Below, piece by piece: positions 18,901 to 27,107 of a stretch of 31,455 bases of DNA. Origin of the DNA: Bipolaris cookei. Lineage: Eukaryota; Ascomycota; Dothideomycetes; Pleosporales; Pleosporaceae. The stretch's first letter is position 1. Each line of letters begins with the position of its first letter. The DNA lies in assembly GCA_002286855.1 (NCBI GenBank), contig NRSV01000143.1, forward strand, positions 1 through 31,455. The letters are read 5' to 3'. The notes below the pieces were generated by a model, which worked only from the letters and a program-made list of their open reading frames with translations, made no database searches and was not told where the DNA came from. The position numbers and the translations under genes are program-made.

Positions 18901-19098
18901 TAACACCAAGAGCTCCCCTCTCGACATGTTGTACAAAGGTCCCCACGGGGCTTCCGGCTTTTTCCCGTCCTTCTCTTCCAGTTCCAATGCGTGATCAATT
19001 CCAGGGCGGTGGGGCGGTAACTTGTTTGCTTCCTTAGGGTCAAAGAGCGGGTCAAAGAGTTCAGAAACATGCTCTTGAGGATGCCGTGATCGAACAAA
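15904..19098 (-). CDS. pol: Pol of family B: reverse transcriptase, RNase H, integrase, chromodomain
   Basis: An open frame of about 1064 residues after the stop at 19099-19101; recognisable Pol sequence starts at LFDPKEANKLPPHRPGIDHA (about 19060). In order: reverse transcriptase with YLDD about 200 residues in; RNase H starting ECDSSG with later ITDHKNLEYF; integrase HHCC zinc finger (HTSVVTGHPGRE and NCDTC); integrase core with D in IDFIDG, D in ITSDRGTQF and E in TERMNS; and a C-terminal chromodomain (KWWYEVKWKGY, EPIENL) that in chromoviruses directs insertion to heterochromatin. No internal stop. There is no ATG at the true start because Pol would be made as a Gag-Pol fusion. The last codons lie inside the 3' LTR. 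Confidence 0.92.
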   Translation of the reverse strand, partial: FVRSRHPQEHVSELFDPLFDPKEANKLPPHRPGIDHALELEEKDGKKPEAPWGPLYNMSRGELLVLRKELISLLDKGFIRASNSPAASPVLFAKKPGGGLRLCVDYRALNALTKKDRYPLPLIQETLNNIAKAKWFTKLDVIAAFHKIRIREGDEWLTAFRTRFGLFEWLVTPFGMANAPSTFQRYINWTLREYLDDFCTAYLDDVLIYTDGSLRQHREHVDKVLTRLGKAGLYVDIKKCEFEVKTTKYLGFIIEAGKGTRMDPEKIKAIKEWEAPRTVKGVRSFLGFANFYRRFIRNFGQIVAPLTRLTGDVSFRWTAEEQKAFDTLKEAFVSEPVLAQFQPDRETVMECDSSGYVTAGVLSQYDDNDILRPCAYFSKKNTPAECNYEIHDKELLAVIRGLEEWDAELRSVEKFTVITDHKNLEYFMKPQMLNERQVRWSLILGRYNMEILYRPGKQNIRADTLSRREQDMPADVKDERLQKRLIQVLKPTASCYEEVEEKDLIVMSARLRALPADTRRHDNEEVQYEHDIESLWGQALDNDHTYQEARQAVASQQRRFPIALQIKCSIAECKVENQMLYYRDRKWVPNHEPLRTSIIEQVHTSVVTGHPGREITYKMIARDFFWPGMSNDIRRYIRNCDTCGRTKPWREGLQGLLKPLPVPEQIWKEISIDFIDGLPESQGKTSLMVVTDRLSKDVVFVPLANTETETVVQAFITYVVAYHWIPDAITSDRGTQFVSVLWRRLCEILRINRRLSTAFHPQTDGSTERMNSTWETYMKAFVNWSQHDWASLCPLAQIAIRGREATSTKVSPFFLQHGYNIDPLQLEVPTGTNRRRYPAYGRSDQEKAESIVTKLRHLLELAQASMAHAQQEQERQANRYRQEAPQLHVGDKVWLKLGKQFATGRKSRKLDWRSAKYTVIEVIDTHTVRLNTPPGPHNTFHVDRLRLASTDPLPSQSRDDDQPLPIQVDTDGADMWEIEDILAEVSRRRGRGVKWWYEVKWKGYHLPTMEPIENLANTEAKIRWEQFTRPYRDPDTKTLPAGFRRGSNELHPDAPGEEEGNVIG

Positions 19099-19256
19099 TT
19101 AGGTGAAAGCGCTGCCTTATTGATGTCTGGTAAAAAGTCGCATTACATTGACAACTTCTTCTGGTCTAGCTTCTTGCATCATGCCCTGTTCATCGAGTCT
19201 ATAAAACCCAGGCGCGCCGCCTTCTCGGCATTTCGAGCGGGCTGAGACTCATAGCA
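19099..19256 (-). other. rearranged segment carrying a second piece of gag inside pol
   Basis: About 50 bases at 19048-19098 are identical to family B gag at 20167-20217 (encoding LFDHGILKSMFLNSL). Upstream, to about 19150, similarity falls (DINKAALSP versus DFNKEALTA), so the donor was a related but different gag. The downstream join to pol lies in a shared CTCTTTGACCC. The stretch 19150-19256 (frame YRLDEQGMMQEARPEEVVNV) is not assigned. This insert interrupts the path from protease to reverse transcriptase. Confidence 0.7.
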
Positions 19257-19716
19257 CTACTTGGCTGCGAATTCTGATACCGAAGGCACAAGTAAATTGA
19301 CCTTCTTTGCGGCAGCAAGTGTCACTTTGTTCCGGTTCATCCATGGGCGTCCTAGGATAATGTCCTCTTCCGCGTCGTTTGGGTAACGTATGCGAATCCA
19401 GTCTCTGTGTAGCCGTTCATATCGAATGAAAATTTTGCGACTTCGTCTAACCAACTCACTTGATCGTTGACACCCACAATCGGCTTGCGTGGAATAGGTA
19501 TGCGCTCGAGTTTGCTCGTCGTAACGAAAGAACGGGTAATGAGAGCGTAAGAAAGGCACCCAGAGTCAATCAGTGCTGACGTGAACTTGGATTGATTAAC
19601 TAGTACATGTATTGTCATTGGTGGTGCTAGCATGTGCTCCTTCTTGAACTTCCCCCATTCTTCTATCGTGTCCTTGCTTGCTCGTGTATGCTCCTGATCG
19701 CGCCTTTGATCAGGAG
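19257..19716 (-). pseudogene. pol: aspartic protease region of family B, frameshifted
   Basis: After the gag stop, the -1 frame reads EHTRASKDTIEEWGKFKKEH and then the protease active site SALIDSGCLSYA (about 19574-19591). This frame ends at 19352. The matching C-terminal protease motif EEDIILGRPWMNRNKV is in another frame that ends at 19257, so one frameshift lies near 19385. Family A has the same order without a break (DSG, then DVILGKPWLED). Confidence 0.75.
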
Positions 19717-20829
19717 CTACTCTTTTTCCGCCTCGCTGTCCGAGTCAACCGCTGTTGTGTTGTCAAGACTGCCGTACCCTTCCATCGATTCCTTCTTCGT
19801 CTTCGTTGTCTTTGCAGCTCGAATTGGCTGATGAGCTGGCCTCTGTGCAGGCTTTTGTTTGCAGGAATTGATGAGATGGCCCTTGAGCCCACAGCGCAAA
19901 CACGATCCTTCTTCCCGTCTTCGATCAATCTCTCTCTGCGAGACCCATTTGGCTCGTTGAACCTGCGTTCGACTTGGTTCCCAGTCCATGGCGTCTGGAG
20001 ATGGGATCCTAGGAACCGAGTCGTACAACGGCGAGGTGTTCTTCTTTTTGTTCCTCAGTTTGAGGCGCCAGAGATTGTCTGAGACAGCAGCAATGTGCGA
20101 CTGCATTTCCTCAATCGTTGTGTCTTCTGGAAATATGGTGCCTGCTAGGGCTGCGCGCAACTCGTGGGTCAAAGAGTTCAGAAACATGCTCTTGAGGATG
20201 CCGTGATCGAACAAATTGGCAGTAAGCGCTTCCTTGTTGAAGTCATGTACAAAGTCGCGTACGTTGTCCGTTTTTTGTCGCATATGCTGAAGCTTGTTCC
20301 TCGCAGTCTCAACCATGTGCGCATCCTTGAAGGCATTGTCTAGGTGCTTGAAGAACTCATCAACAGTGCTTGAAGCTGCATGCAATGATACCCAAGGGAA
20401 AACTCGTAGCTTGGCGTTACCTGTAATGCGGCTGAAAGTGTAATCGATTGCCAATTGGTTCGTGTGAAATCGTCGAGGTTCTGACCTCAGTTTTGCCTCG
20501 ATTTGGTACTTCCATGACAGGTACTGGCTTCGAGTACCGTCGAACGCTTCTGGATCCTTCAGTCCTTTCTGCTGAATCGAGTGGCTAGAGGCTGAAGGAG
20601 GCGTAACCACTGGCGTAGTTGATGTGGGGTTAGTGGTTGCTGCACTCGGTTCCTTCTTCTCAACCCTCTCCATTCGTGTCATGAGCTCGTTCATTTGTTG
20701 CATCATCTGTTGCATCATTTGCTGCATCGTCTGTTGCATCATCAACATGGTGTTTGCATCCGGTGGTTGTGGATGTTCTTCATGCCCTTGTTGTGCTCCT
20801 GGGGCCTCGTAAGAACTGTTCGTTTCCAT
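19717..20829 (-). CDS. gag: Gag polyprotein of Gypsy family B
   Basis: 370 residues from the ATG at 20829. A Met/Gln-rich repeat (MMQQTMQQMMQQMMQQMNEL, residues about 29-48) probably forms a coiled coil. A Pro/Thr/Ser linker is followed by the gag domain (about 90-250; FDGTRSQYLSWKYQIEAKL). A standard CX2CX4HX4C zinc knuckle (CLRCGLKGHLINSC) lies near 318-331, and the tail is acidic (DSDSEAEKE). The frame is intact. The end, GAA AAA GAG TAG, contains a five-A run at which a -1 slip would enter the protease frame. Confidence 0.9.
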   Translation of the reverse strand: METNSSYEAPGAQQGHEEHPQPPDANTMLMMQQTMQQMMQQMMQQMNELMTRMERVEKKEPSAATTNPTSTTPVVTPPSASSHSIQQKGLKDPEAFDGTRSQYLSWKYQIEAKLRSEPRRFHTNQLAIDYTFSRITGNAKLRVFPWVSLHAASSTVDEFFKHLDNAFKDAHMVETARNKLQHMRQKTDNVRDFVHDFNKEALTANLFDHGILKSMFLNSLTHELRAALAGTIFPEDTTIEEMQSHIAAVSDNLWRLKLRNKKKNTSPLYDSVPRIPSPDAMDWEPSRTQVQRAKWVSQREIDRRREEGSCLRCGLKGHLINSCKQKPAQRPAHQPIRAAKTTKTKKESMEGYGSLDNTTAVDSDSEAEKE

Positions 20830-20890
20830 CTTGATTGCTTAGGTAGGCGTTCAACCGTTGTGGTTCCTACACTAGCGTCGTTCTCGTTAA

Positions 20891-21175
20891 GTACTGGGGG
20901 ACGGCCACACCAGCTACCTGTTACTACTTCAGGGTAACCCTTAGTAGTCCGTTCCGTTGTCGCTTTGTTCTCTGCGTAAAAATAAATCTTGCGATCGTGT
21001 TGTCGCTTGATCGTTCGCTAGGTACTGGGGGACGGCCACACCAGCTACCTGTTACTACCTCGGAGTAATCCTCGTAGTTCGTTCCGTTGTCGTGTGCTCA
21101 CTGCTTAGAAGCAGGTCTTGCAATTTTCCGTTGATAGAGCACTGGGGGACGGCCACACCAGCTGCTCGGAGGGGA
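20891..21175 (-). repeat. leader tandem repeats of family B
   Basis: A block with core ACTGGGGGACGGCCACACCA occurs at 20891, 21022 and 21139, spacing 131 and 117 bases. The first two continue alike (GCTACCTGTTACTAC and CCGTTCCGTTGTCG); the third is cut short. The array lies between the 5' LTR and the gag ATG, in the untranslated leader of the genomic RNA, where packaging or translation signals may reside (inference). Confidence 0.85.
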
Positions 21176-21187
21176 TCGAATACAAAA

Positions 21188-21450
21188 TGTGAGAGGCTGC
21201 GCAAAGGTTGCCGATGCCTGGTAACAAGATTGTATTCGATAGAGAACTGAGCTTCTGAGCTACGTAGCTATCTATATACAGTGCTAGCTGCCCCTGCACA
21301 ATCGAGTCGATAAGACCTAGTCGCTCCGGTTGTCGGTCAGAGCGCACCGAGTCTCGGCGAGACTCGGAGCTCTAGGTGGCATCCGGATTTTAGGAGCAGG
21401 CCGAGATTCCATCGAGGTACAACACACCAACTAGGCTCTAGCCTATCACA
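21188..21450 (-). repeat. family B 5' LTR
   Basis: Identical to 15654-15916 except one base. Just inside it the minus strand reads TTTTGTATTCGATCCCCTCC. No classical tRNA-end PBS beginning TGG is seen, so the primer is not identified. Confidence 0.9.
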
Positions 21451-21452
21451 CT

Positions 21453-22521
21453 GTCATCTAGACCAGTATGCAGAAAAGTACAAGCAGTTGCGTAAGCGTC
21501 TCTTGAAGCACTATCCTAAGCAGCAGCAGTCGAAGTATCCGCATATTTACGCGACGTTTAAAGCGTCTATTGGAGTGCTTAACAATTCTAAGAATAAAGT
21601 TAGTCGAGACGCGCTAGACTTGCTTGGGGTTCTCTCTATGCTGCACTCCAGCGTGCTACCACTTAACGTCTTCCTAGGCGCGTGGAAAGGAGCCCGAGAT
21701 GTGATTAAGACCGACGACAGCCAGACTAACGAGATAGATACTCTAGACAATAGCACACGTCTCAGCTGCCAGAGTTCATCGACCGACAAGCAGACGAGTA
21801 GGATGACTACCGACTTAACAGAGCAAGCGCTCTCCTGGCATCGCTCTCGCTGGTGACAAGACACCGCTCAGACGACCTATACGGACTATCGATGCATCCA
21901 CTGGCGCATGCGTGAGCGAAAGACAGGCTGGATCAGAAGCAGCAGCAAGCAGCGTGGGTAGGTGCAGGATGTATTCTTGCCTTATCGCGTAGGAAGTCGG
22001 AGACATGGCAGGTGTATAAGAGGCAGTTGCGACCGCACATGCAGTCTTTTCTGTCGCCTAGAGTCCAGGAGATGTTATCGTTTAGCCCACCTGGGACGAT
22101 ACTGCCTATCTTGCTGAAGTGCGGCTGGGCGTTGAATAGGATGAGGGAAGACGAGAAGCTAGAGTCATTACTAAAGAGCATCTATAAGGTTCTTGGAATC
22201 ACGCCTTCAGATCCGTCACGAGAGAACACGCAGATATGGGACCTCGCGGCGAGAAATCTAGGATACTTAGGTGATGCTAGGCAGGCAGTAGAGCTGCTGG
22301 AGCACGTCGTCAAGGTGCGGGAGACTACGCTGGCAGAGACTCACCCCTCTCGGCTGGCATCGCAGCACGCGCTTGCTATTGCGTACCGGGCCAACGGGCA
22401 GACGAAAGAGGCGGTAGAGCTGCTAGAGCACGTCGTCAAGGTGCAGGAGACTACGCTGGCAGAGACTCACACATCCCGAATGTCATCAGAGCGTGCACTA
22501 GCGCAAATACAGAGTAGATAG
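21453..22521 (+). pseudogene. C-terminal half of a fungal NB-ARC/TPR (NLR-type) receptor, pseudogenised
   Basis: The frame from 21453 gives the region after an NB-ARC domain (YAEKYKQLRKRLLKHYPKQ, SRDALDLLGVLSMLHSSVLP). Near 21750 it shifts frame and continues (QLPEFIDRQADE, SALLASLSLVTRHRSDDLYG, SMHPLAHA) to the stop at 22519-22521. In-frame TAG at 21799-21801 and TGA at 21913-21915 both sit where Trp is expected, fitting G-to-A RIP-like change. The end holds tetratricopeptide units of 42 residues (AVELLEHVVKVRETTLAETH), repeated as 126-bp DNA units at 22285 and 22411. Relatives are intracellular sensors in self/non-self recognition. The nucleotide-binding half is missing, cut by the family B LTR. 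Confidence 0.8.
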
Positions 22522-22530
22522 AGCTAGACT

Positions 22531-22566
22531 TTGTAACGTAATCTTAGTATCGCTGGCACGTTACAA
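22531..22566. repeat. short inverted repeat after the NLR remnant
   Basis: TTGTAACGT and ACGTTACAA enclose 18 bases, ten bases after the stop codon. It could be a 3' hairpin or a tiny terminal-repeat remnant. Confidence 0.5.
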
Positions 22567-23666
22567 TCATTGTCTTTTAGCTGTGTGGACATTAGCGATG
22601 AATTCATACCAGCCTAAAGTTATCTGACTAGTGTAAGCTGTACGATAGTTGCTGCTAGGGTATGTACCGATCTATATCCGAGCGGTATGCAGGGCTGCAT
22701 AGGTGAAGGTTACATAACAGTATTATTACATCCGCTTTCGGCGCTGTCGTACGGTGCATGTACCTCCCTGTGCAGTGGAGACTGGCTCTATAGTGTGTAT
22801 ACTGCTAGAAGCTACTTGATAATAGTATATACAATACTAGAAGAGCCTGAGTATCTATAAAGCTAATTTCTAGCAAGCAAGAGGCTAAAACTGCGTTGTT
22901 ATGGCTTATACTAAGTTGCGTAGATGCTGTGCGTTCCAGGTAAACCAAGCAACGCAGCAACGCATTTGGTGTAATTTTTAGATATAAACGGTGAGATATA
23001 TAGAGAAATAGCTATAAATGATATTGTAAGATTTTTAATTATGACTATGCTATAGAGAAGAGTTGAGGCTGGTGCAAAGTCAAAGTACCTGTTGTTCCTA
23101 TCGCGGCGCAGGGGTCTTTCGCTTCGCAGGGGGGGAGATTATTCTTTAAGCCGGAACTTTGTAAAGACAATAGACGGTACCTGATTTCTTGTTACAAGGC
23201 ATAGGTTGACCATCCCTGCCCGCAACCTGTCCAGTAAGTAATACTATATCTGAATATCCAGCTGGACAAGACTTAGTAGACAACCCTGCACACTTTGAAC
23301 TGCGTTAGCATACAATCTTAATAAATTAAATATAGGATACCTACGCAAACAGAGTATAGAGCACAATCTCTCCTATCAAGCTGGACCGAGCCGCTACAGC
23401 ACGCCTCCACAGGATCCGCGTAAACGGCAGGAAGGCCATGAGATAGCCAGAGAACTGCGAAGATGTTCGAAGAAGCCAAGCATAGTAGTGAGTTCTTAAC
23501 GGATCTAAGCAACATTGCTTGAAGTATTGATGGATGTAAACGATGTAAGGGATTAGCTATACCAAATTAAATTCTTTAAATGCAATACTAATGATACTTA
23601 GAGACGAATTCTGTGGGTTCTTATTATTAGCAGGGTGAGGGGTACCTAGTCTTATAGCATCCAGCT
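22567..23666. other. AT-rich intergenic debris
   Basis: Frequent stops in all frames and no recognisable domain. The small frame at 23318-23515 has no family features. A G-run is present near 23128-23137. I see no supportable gene here. Confidence 0.5.
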
Positions 23667-23940
23667 CTACGTGCCAAAACACCCTATGAGCCCAGAATGG
23701 CCAAGTATGACCAATCGAATCGCCAGGATTGCGTATTTTGATCCCTGCGATCTAAGTGGTCATCCTTTGCCATTCTCGGCCTCTAGAGTTTCTAGGCATG
23801 TATGGATAAACTCTACGTCCAGCCCCTGCGCCCAGCTAGACAAGGGTTCTTCCACCCAATCACGGAAGCTTGCTATCTCCATACACGTATTTCCGCATAT
23901 ACTTAGTAGTACGCGAACATAAGTATCATTATAGCACATT
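23667..23940 (-). pseudogene. unidentified coding remnant with one in-frame stop
   Basis: The minus strand keeps a protein-like frame: MEIASFRDWVEEPLSSWAQG, then EFIHTCLETLEAENGKG, then a TGA, then SKYAILAIRLVILGHSGLIG and a TAG at 23667-23669. The two halves are in the same frame and look like one protein, so the TGA (possibly from CGA) is probably a later mutation. The upstream start is not found. I do not recognise the family. Confidence 0.4.
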
Positions 23941-24156
23941 TATAAACATAGTTATTAAATAGTTATTAAACAAAAAAACTGTTGAAAATACTTCGATCAC
24001 ATGACTTGGCGCCGGCCTATATCAGCCGAGCTTTACATAGTTAGCAATCTACACACTCAACAACCACTTTTAGCCTCAACAGAACCATCCATTACGTAGT
24101 CATACTATGCCAAAAGTCATAGTTCTAACAAAAACTGTAATTTAGAAGATGAGTAA
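23941..24156. other. AT-rich stretch, possible orphan promoter
   Basis: An AT-rich block is followed by CCTATATCAG (about 24017) and a C/A-rich segment, then an ATG at 24107 opening only a dozen codons before a stop. It resembles the 5' end of a gene whose body is gone. Nothing firmer can be said. Confidence 0.25.
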
Positions 24157-24475
24157 TATCGCATGCGTAGGTGCGGTGAGAAAAATGGAGGTTGTTGTTT
24201 GTGGCACACGTACGTGCGGTGAATTGATGTGTGTATTGTGTATCTTGTATGTATAATCTGTCTTATTTGTATGATGTGTCTTATTTTGTGCTCTCTACAA
24301 CTGTCTTTTGTACACCACCATTGTAGGGGCTTGTTACATGTAGAATATCGACATATATCAGCTGTAGTCCATGCCGATATATCCTGGCATAGTATCGGCC
24401 ATAATTCATCCCGATATGTCTTGGCATAACATCGGATGTAATTCATGTTGATATATCCTTGCATAGTCTGCGACA
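24157..24475 (+). mobile_element. TGTCGCA terminal-repeat element, copy 2
   Basis: 319 bases, same order as copy 1: variant terminus TATCGCATGCGTAGGTGCGG, second motif TGGCACACGTACGTGCGG, GTACACCACCATTG centre, then three 37-base units ending TAGTCTGCGACA. Flanking pentamers AGTAA and AGGAA match at four of five positions. No protein. Confidence 0.75.
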
Positions 24476-24856
24476 AGGAATTTGTAGTTCACGTACTTCC
24501 TCTGCCTATTAGTTACTAAAAAAGCTACTATGAGAGTTTAGTCATGTACTGACCCCATTAGATATCAAGTATCCACAAGGGGATGATGTACTACGATCCC
24601 AGTATAATCTATGATGCTACACAGCCCTTTCAATGGTGGTAGTAAAGTGTAGCCCACTTCACCAAAGTTTGATTAAATCTGACACGAAATTTTGATAGTA
24701 TGCAACATTAAAGTTCAATAGAATCTGACACGAAAGTTCAATACTCGTCCCGTTGCACTAAGGGGGGAACCCTCGGTGCGCACGGACTCGTCGCTCCGCT
24801 CGTCGTCCTGGGCAGCTCAACGTGAAATTTTGTCTAAGAGGCCCATATTAAACAAA
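24476..24856. other. unassigned repeat debris
   Basis: The motif TCTGACACGAAA occurs twice (about 24676 and 24733) in similar surroundings, about 57 bases apart. A GC-rich stretch follows (CTCGGTGCGCACGG, then CTCGTCGCTCCGCTCGTCGTC). This could be the end of an unrecognised element. No coding frame. Confidence 0.4.
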
Positions 24857-25180
24857 TGTCGCAGCCTATGTAAGGTCGCAGAAGCAATGACCTCAGTTGA
24901 GGCGAGGTGTCAGATGTAAGTACCTGGACTCGTTGAACCTCAACTGAAGAACGTTCAGGGAACTCTATTACTACACCAGTACGTAAACACCGGGAGTCTA
25001 TCAGGGAAACCAAAAGGACCCTTAGCGAACCTGATATTGACGCCCACAGCTGCCACGTATAAATAACGATAAGGCGAGTCGACAATAGAGAGCATACACA
25101 ATACACAAATCAATTCACCGCACATACGCGTGCGACAAACAACAACATCCATTTTTCTCACTGCACCTACGCGTGCAACA
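24857..25180 (-). mobile_element. TGTCGCA terminal-repeat element, copy 3 (divergent centre)
   Basis: Starts TGTCGCAGCCTATGTAAGG and ends CACCTACGCGTGCAACA, opposite orientation to copies 1 and 2. The inner motif ACATACGCGTGCGACA lies 40 bases before the end. The centre (24880-25080) is unlike the other copies, with an inverted pair around CCTCAGTTGAGG and a single terminal 37-base-type unit. Flanks ACAAA and ATAAA match at four of five positions. Confidence 0.65.
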
Positions 25181-25370
25181 ATAAATTTTAACTGCAAACA
25201 TTGTAACTATTGTTTAACGCTAACTACGCCAAAAACATACTCACGTATGGCTGACATAAGTCAAGAGACTGAAGGTCACAGGTTATTGCTGCCATCTTCG
25301 AAACAACCCTAACGAATTTTCAATTGTGATCTACGTTCTACTTCTGCCATCGACATGGCCCTCGAGCGCC

Positions 25371-25800
25371 TGTTACGATCCCTGAAAACGATGATACGCT
25401 AAACAGCACAAGGACCAGTAAGAGGTTTGAAGGATCGTGACTATGCTGCAATCCTACAGGACCGCCCCATAACGTCACGTGATCTGCTCAGTGATTAGTA
25501 GCTTTTGGCACTACCGAGCAACTGAGCACTCTGCATGAACATCTGCACGATGCTCAGTGATCAGTACTTCTTGGCAGAATTGAGCAACTGAGCAAGATGC
25601 ATGAAGGACAATAATATAGCAATAGACATTGAACCCTTATGGCTCGATGTGTTCAACTTAAGTTACGAGTACAAGTATAATACACAAGTTACTTGAGAAC
25701 CTCTTTGTTCATATCACCCTGTTGCCTCATCTGCGAAAACCAATCTCTAGAGTCTTGACATCCGAAGTCTTATATTACTTCCACTCAGGATCCTTACTCT
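25371..25800 (+). repeat. probable LTR start with internal tandem repeat
   Basis: Begins TGTTACGATCC, with the inverted partner GGATCGTGAC at about 25432, a terminal hairpin like those of other LTRs here. A 66-base unit beginning GCTCAGTGAT is repeated at 25486 and 25552, and an AT-rich TATA-like stretch follows near 25610. The 3' boundary and target duplication were not found; the end overlaps the region downstream of the S28 peptidase. Confidence 0.45.
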
Positions 25801-25816
25801 CAATAGCGCTCTGCAT

Positions 25817-26540
25817 TCAACGGTAGCCTGGCCATTGTTGTACCCAGCTGCATATCTGTTGAACCTCAAGATGTCGAACTTTACGCACTTCTGGATACAT
25901 CTCCGCAGTGCGTGTCATTAGCTCGCTGTGGTGGAACCCAGTTTCGATAACATGAACGACTATATCCTGATCTGGTATACTTCGCATTGGTCCGCTGGGT
26001 CGCCGCTGAGCTGCAGCACCCATCTCACGCCATACGTCACGGCTGCCGCCACTATAAATGATACGTGTTGCATTTCTAGGCCACCAGCCACCTGTGTACT
26101 CGTTGAGCGTATCTGCTGTCCGACCTTTCTTTGCACCAAAGGTTTCTCCATTTGGACCATCAGGGAAGAACAGAGCGCATTGATTTAGAAAAAGCTCTGC
26201 TGTTGTAAATCGGCTTACTAAAGAAGTTTCATTCTGGGACGCGCCGACAATGTAACCGCTAGCGAGGTCGTTGCACTGTAGCCAGGCGTATTGTCGGTTG
26301 TAGCCGTTGTCGACACGAAGGTCCAAATACATGAAATTCTCAGGATCTAGTTGACTAGAACAGGAGCCGCTTTGGAAACAGAGGGCAGGTGCAATTTTCT
26401 GACGGAATCCCTTGGTACAACTGTAAAGAACTCTCAATGTTTGTATATGCGGAGAGTTCCATTCACCACGCCTCTCTACACCCCCTGATGTTAGAAGTGC
26501 CAAGATTCCTGGCGGCACAAAATCGCTTTCGCTTTCGATA
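25817..26540 (-). pseudogene. S28 serine peptidase, C-terminal part (Asp and His of the triad)
   Basis: The minus-strand frame is open from the palindrome edge at 26540 to the stop at 25817. It carries the C-terminal half of a prolyl-carboxypeptidase-like S28 enzyme: QYAWLQCNDLASGY, then NATRIIYSGGSRDVWR with the probable catalytic Asp, and VIETGFHHSELM with the catalytic His. It belongs with the N-terminal part at 27108-27792; the palindrome at 26541-27107 separates them. Residues that normally lie between YW and this segment (several dozen) are missing, so DNA was lost as well as inserted. Confidence 0.75.
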
Positions 26541-27107
26541 TGTTACACGGGGTTAGGCTATACTTCCTTAGCTTCGATCCGGGTTAGGGCGAAGCAGGCA
26601 AACGCGGCAAGCCGTGCGATTGTCTGGCGATTCGTATGGAAAAGAGTTATGGATATAATCAAAGTAAAGACAATCAATTCTGTATCGAATAGAATAACTA
26701 AATATCAATCTGGGCAAGAGAAGAACTTATGAGAGTTGACCACAACGAGAGTAATAATGAAATCCATCCATCCTTATATCCTCATTGCTTCTGGTCTTGC
26801 CATCCCGCCAAGACTGGCCATCCGGGATGGCAGTGCATGGAGGGATGGCAAGACCAGAAGCAATGAGGATATAAGGATGGATGGATTTCATTATTACTCT
26901 CGTTGTGGTCAACTCTCATAAGTTCTTCTCTTGCCCAGATTGATATTTAGTTATTCTATTCGATACAGAATTGATTGTCTTTACTTTGATTATATCCATA
27001 ACTCTTTTCCATACGAATCGCCAGACAATCGCACGGCTTGCCGCGTTTGCCTGCTTCGCCCTAACCCGGATCGAAGCTAAGGAAGTATAGCCTAACCCCG
27101 TGTAACA
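26541..27107. mobile_element. long palindromic (foldback) element 2, perfect 266-bp arms
   Basis: Arms 26541-26806 and 26842-27107 appear to be exact reverse complements by eye, around a 35-base spacer. Termini TGTTACACGGGG/CCCCGTGTAACA. The arms match the 3' half of LTR F2 and the arms of element 1 (TTATGGAT, CCACAACGAGAGTAA, CATCCATCCTTATATCCTCA). Flanks (CGATA and GCCAG) are not duplicated. It splits the S28 peptidase. A transcript would fold into a long perfect hairpin. Confidence 0.88.

Larger units (their letters stand above)
15654..21450 (-). mobile_element. full-length chromodomain Gypsy retrotransposon, family B (5797 bp)
   Basis: Two 263-base direct repeats (15654-15916 and 21188-21450) bound gag, protease and pol read on the minus strand. 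The LTRs differ at one base (T or G near 15694/21228), implying a recent insertion. A purine tract adjoins the 3' LTR at about 15917-15933. The outside flanks do not match: family A pol (GGCGG) on the left and an NLR remnant (CTGTC) on the right. The protease region is rearranged, so this copy is probably not autonomous. Confidence 0.9.

Noticed and set aside
20624..20937. Plus-strand frames rich in Cys/Ile or Leu/His opposite the family B gag start.
   Set aside because: They are the complement of the Met/Gln-rich coiled-coil repeat of Gag, not a membrane or cysteine-rich protein.
26727..26921. Two overlapping opposite-strand frames of 61 codons with nearly the same protein sequence.
   Set aside because: A direct result of the perfect palindrome; not genes.
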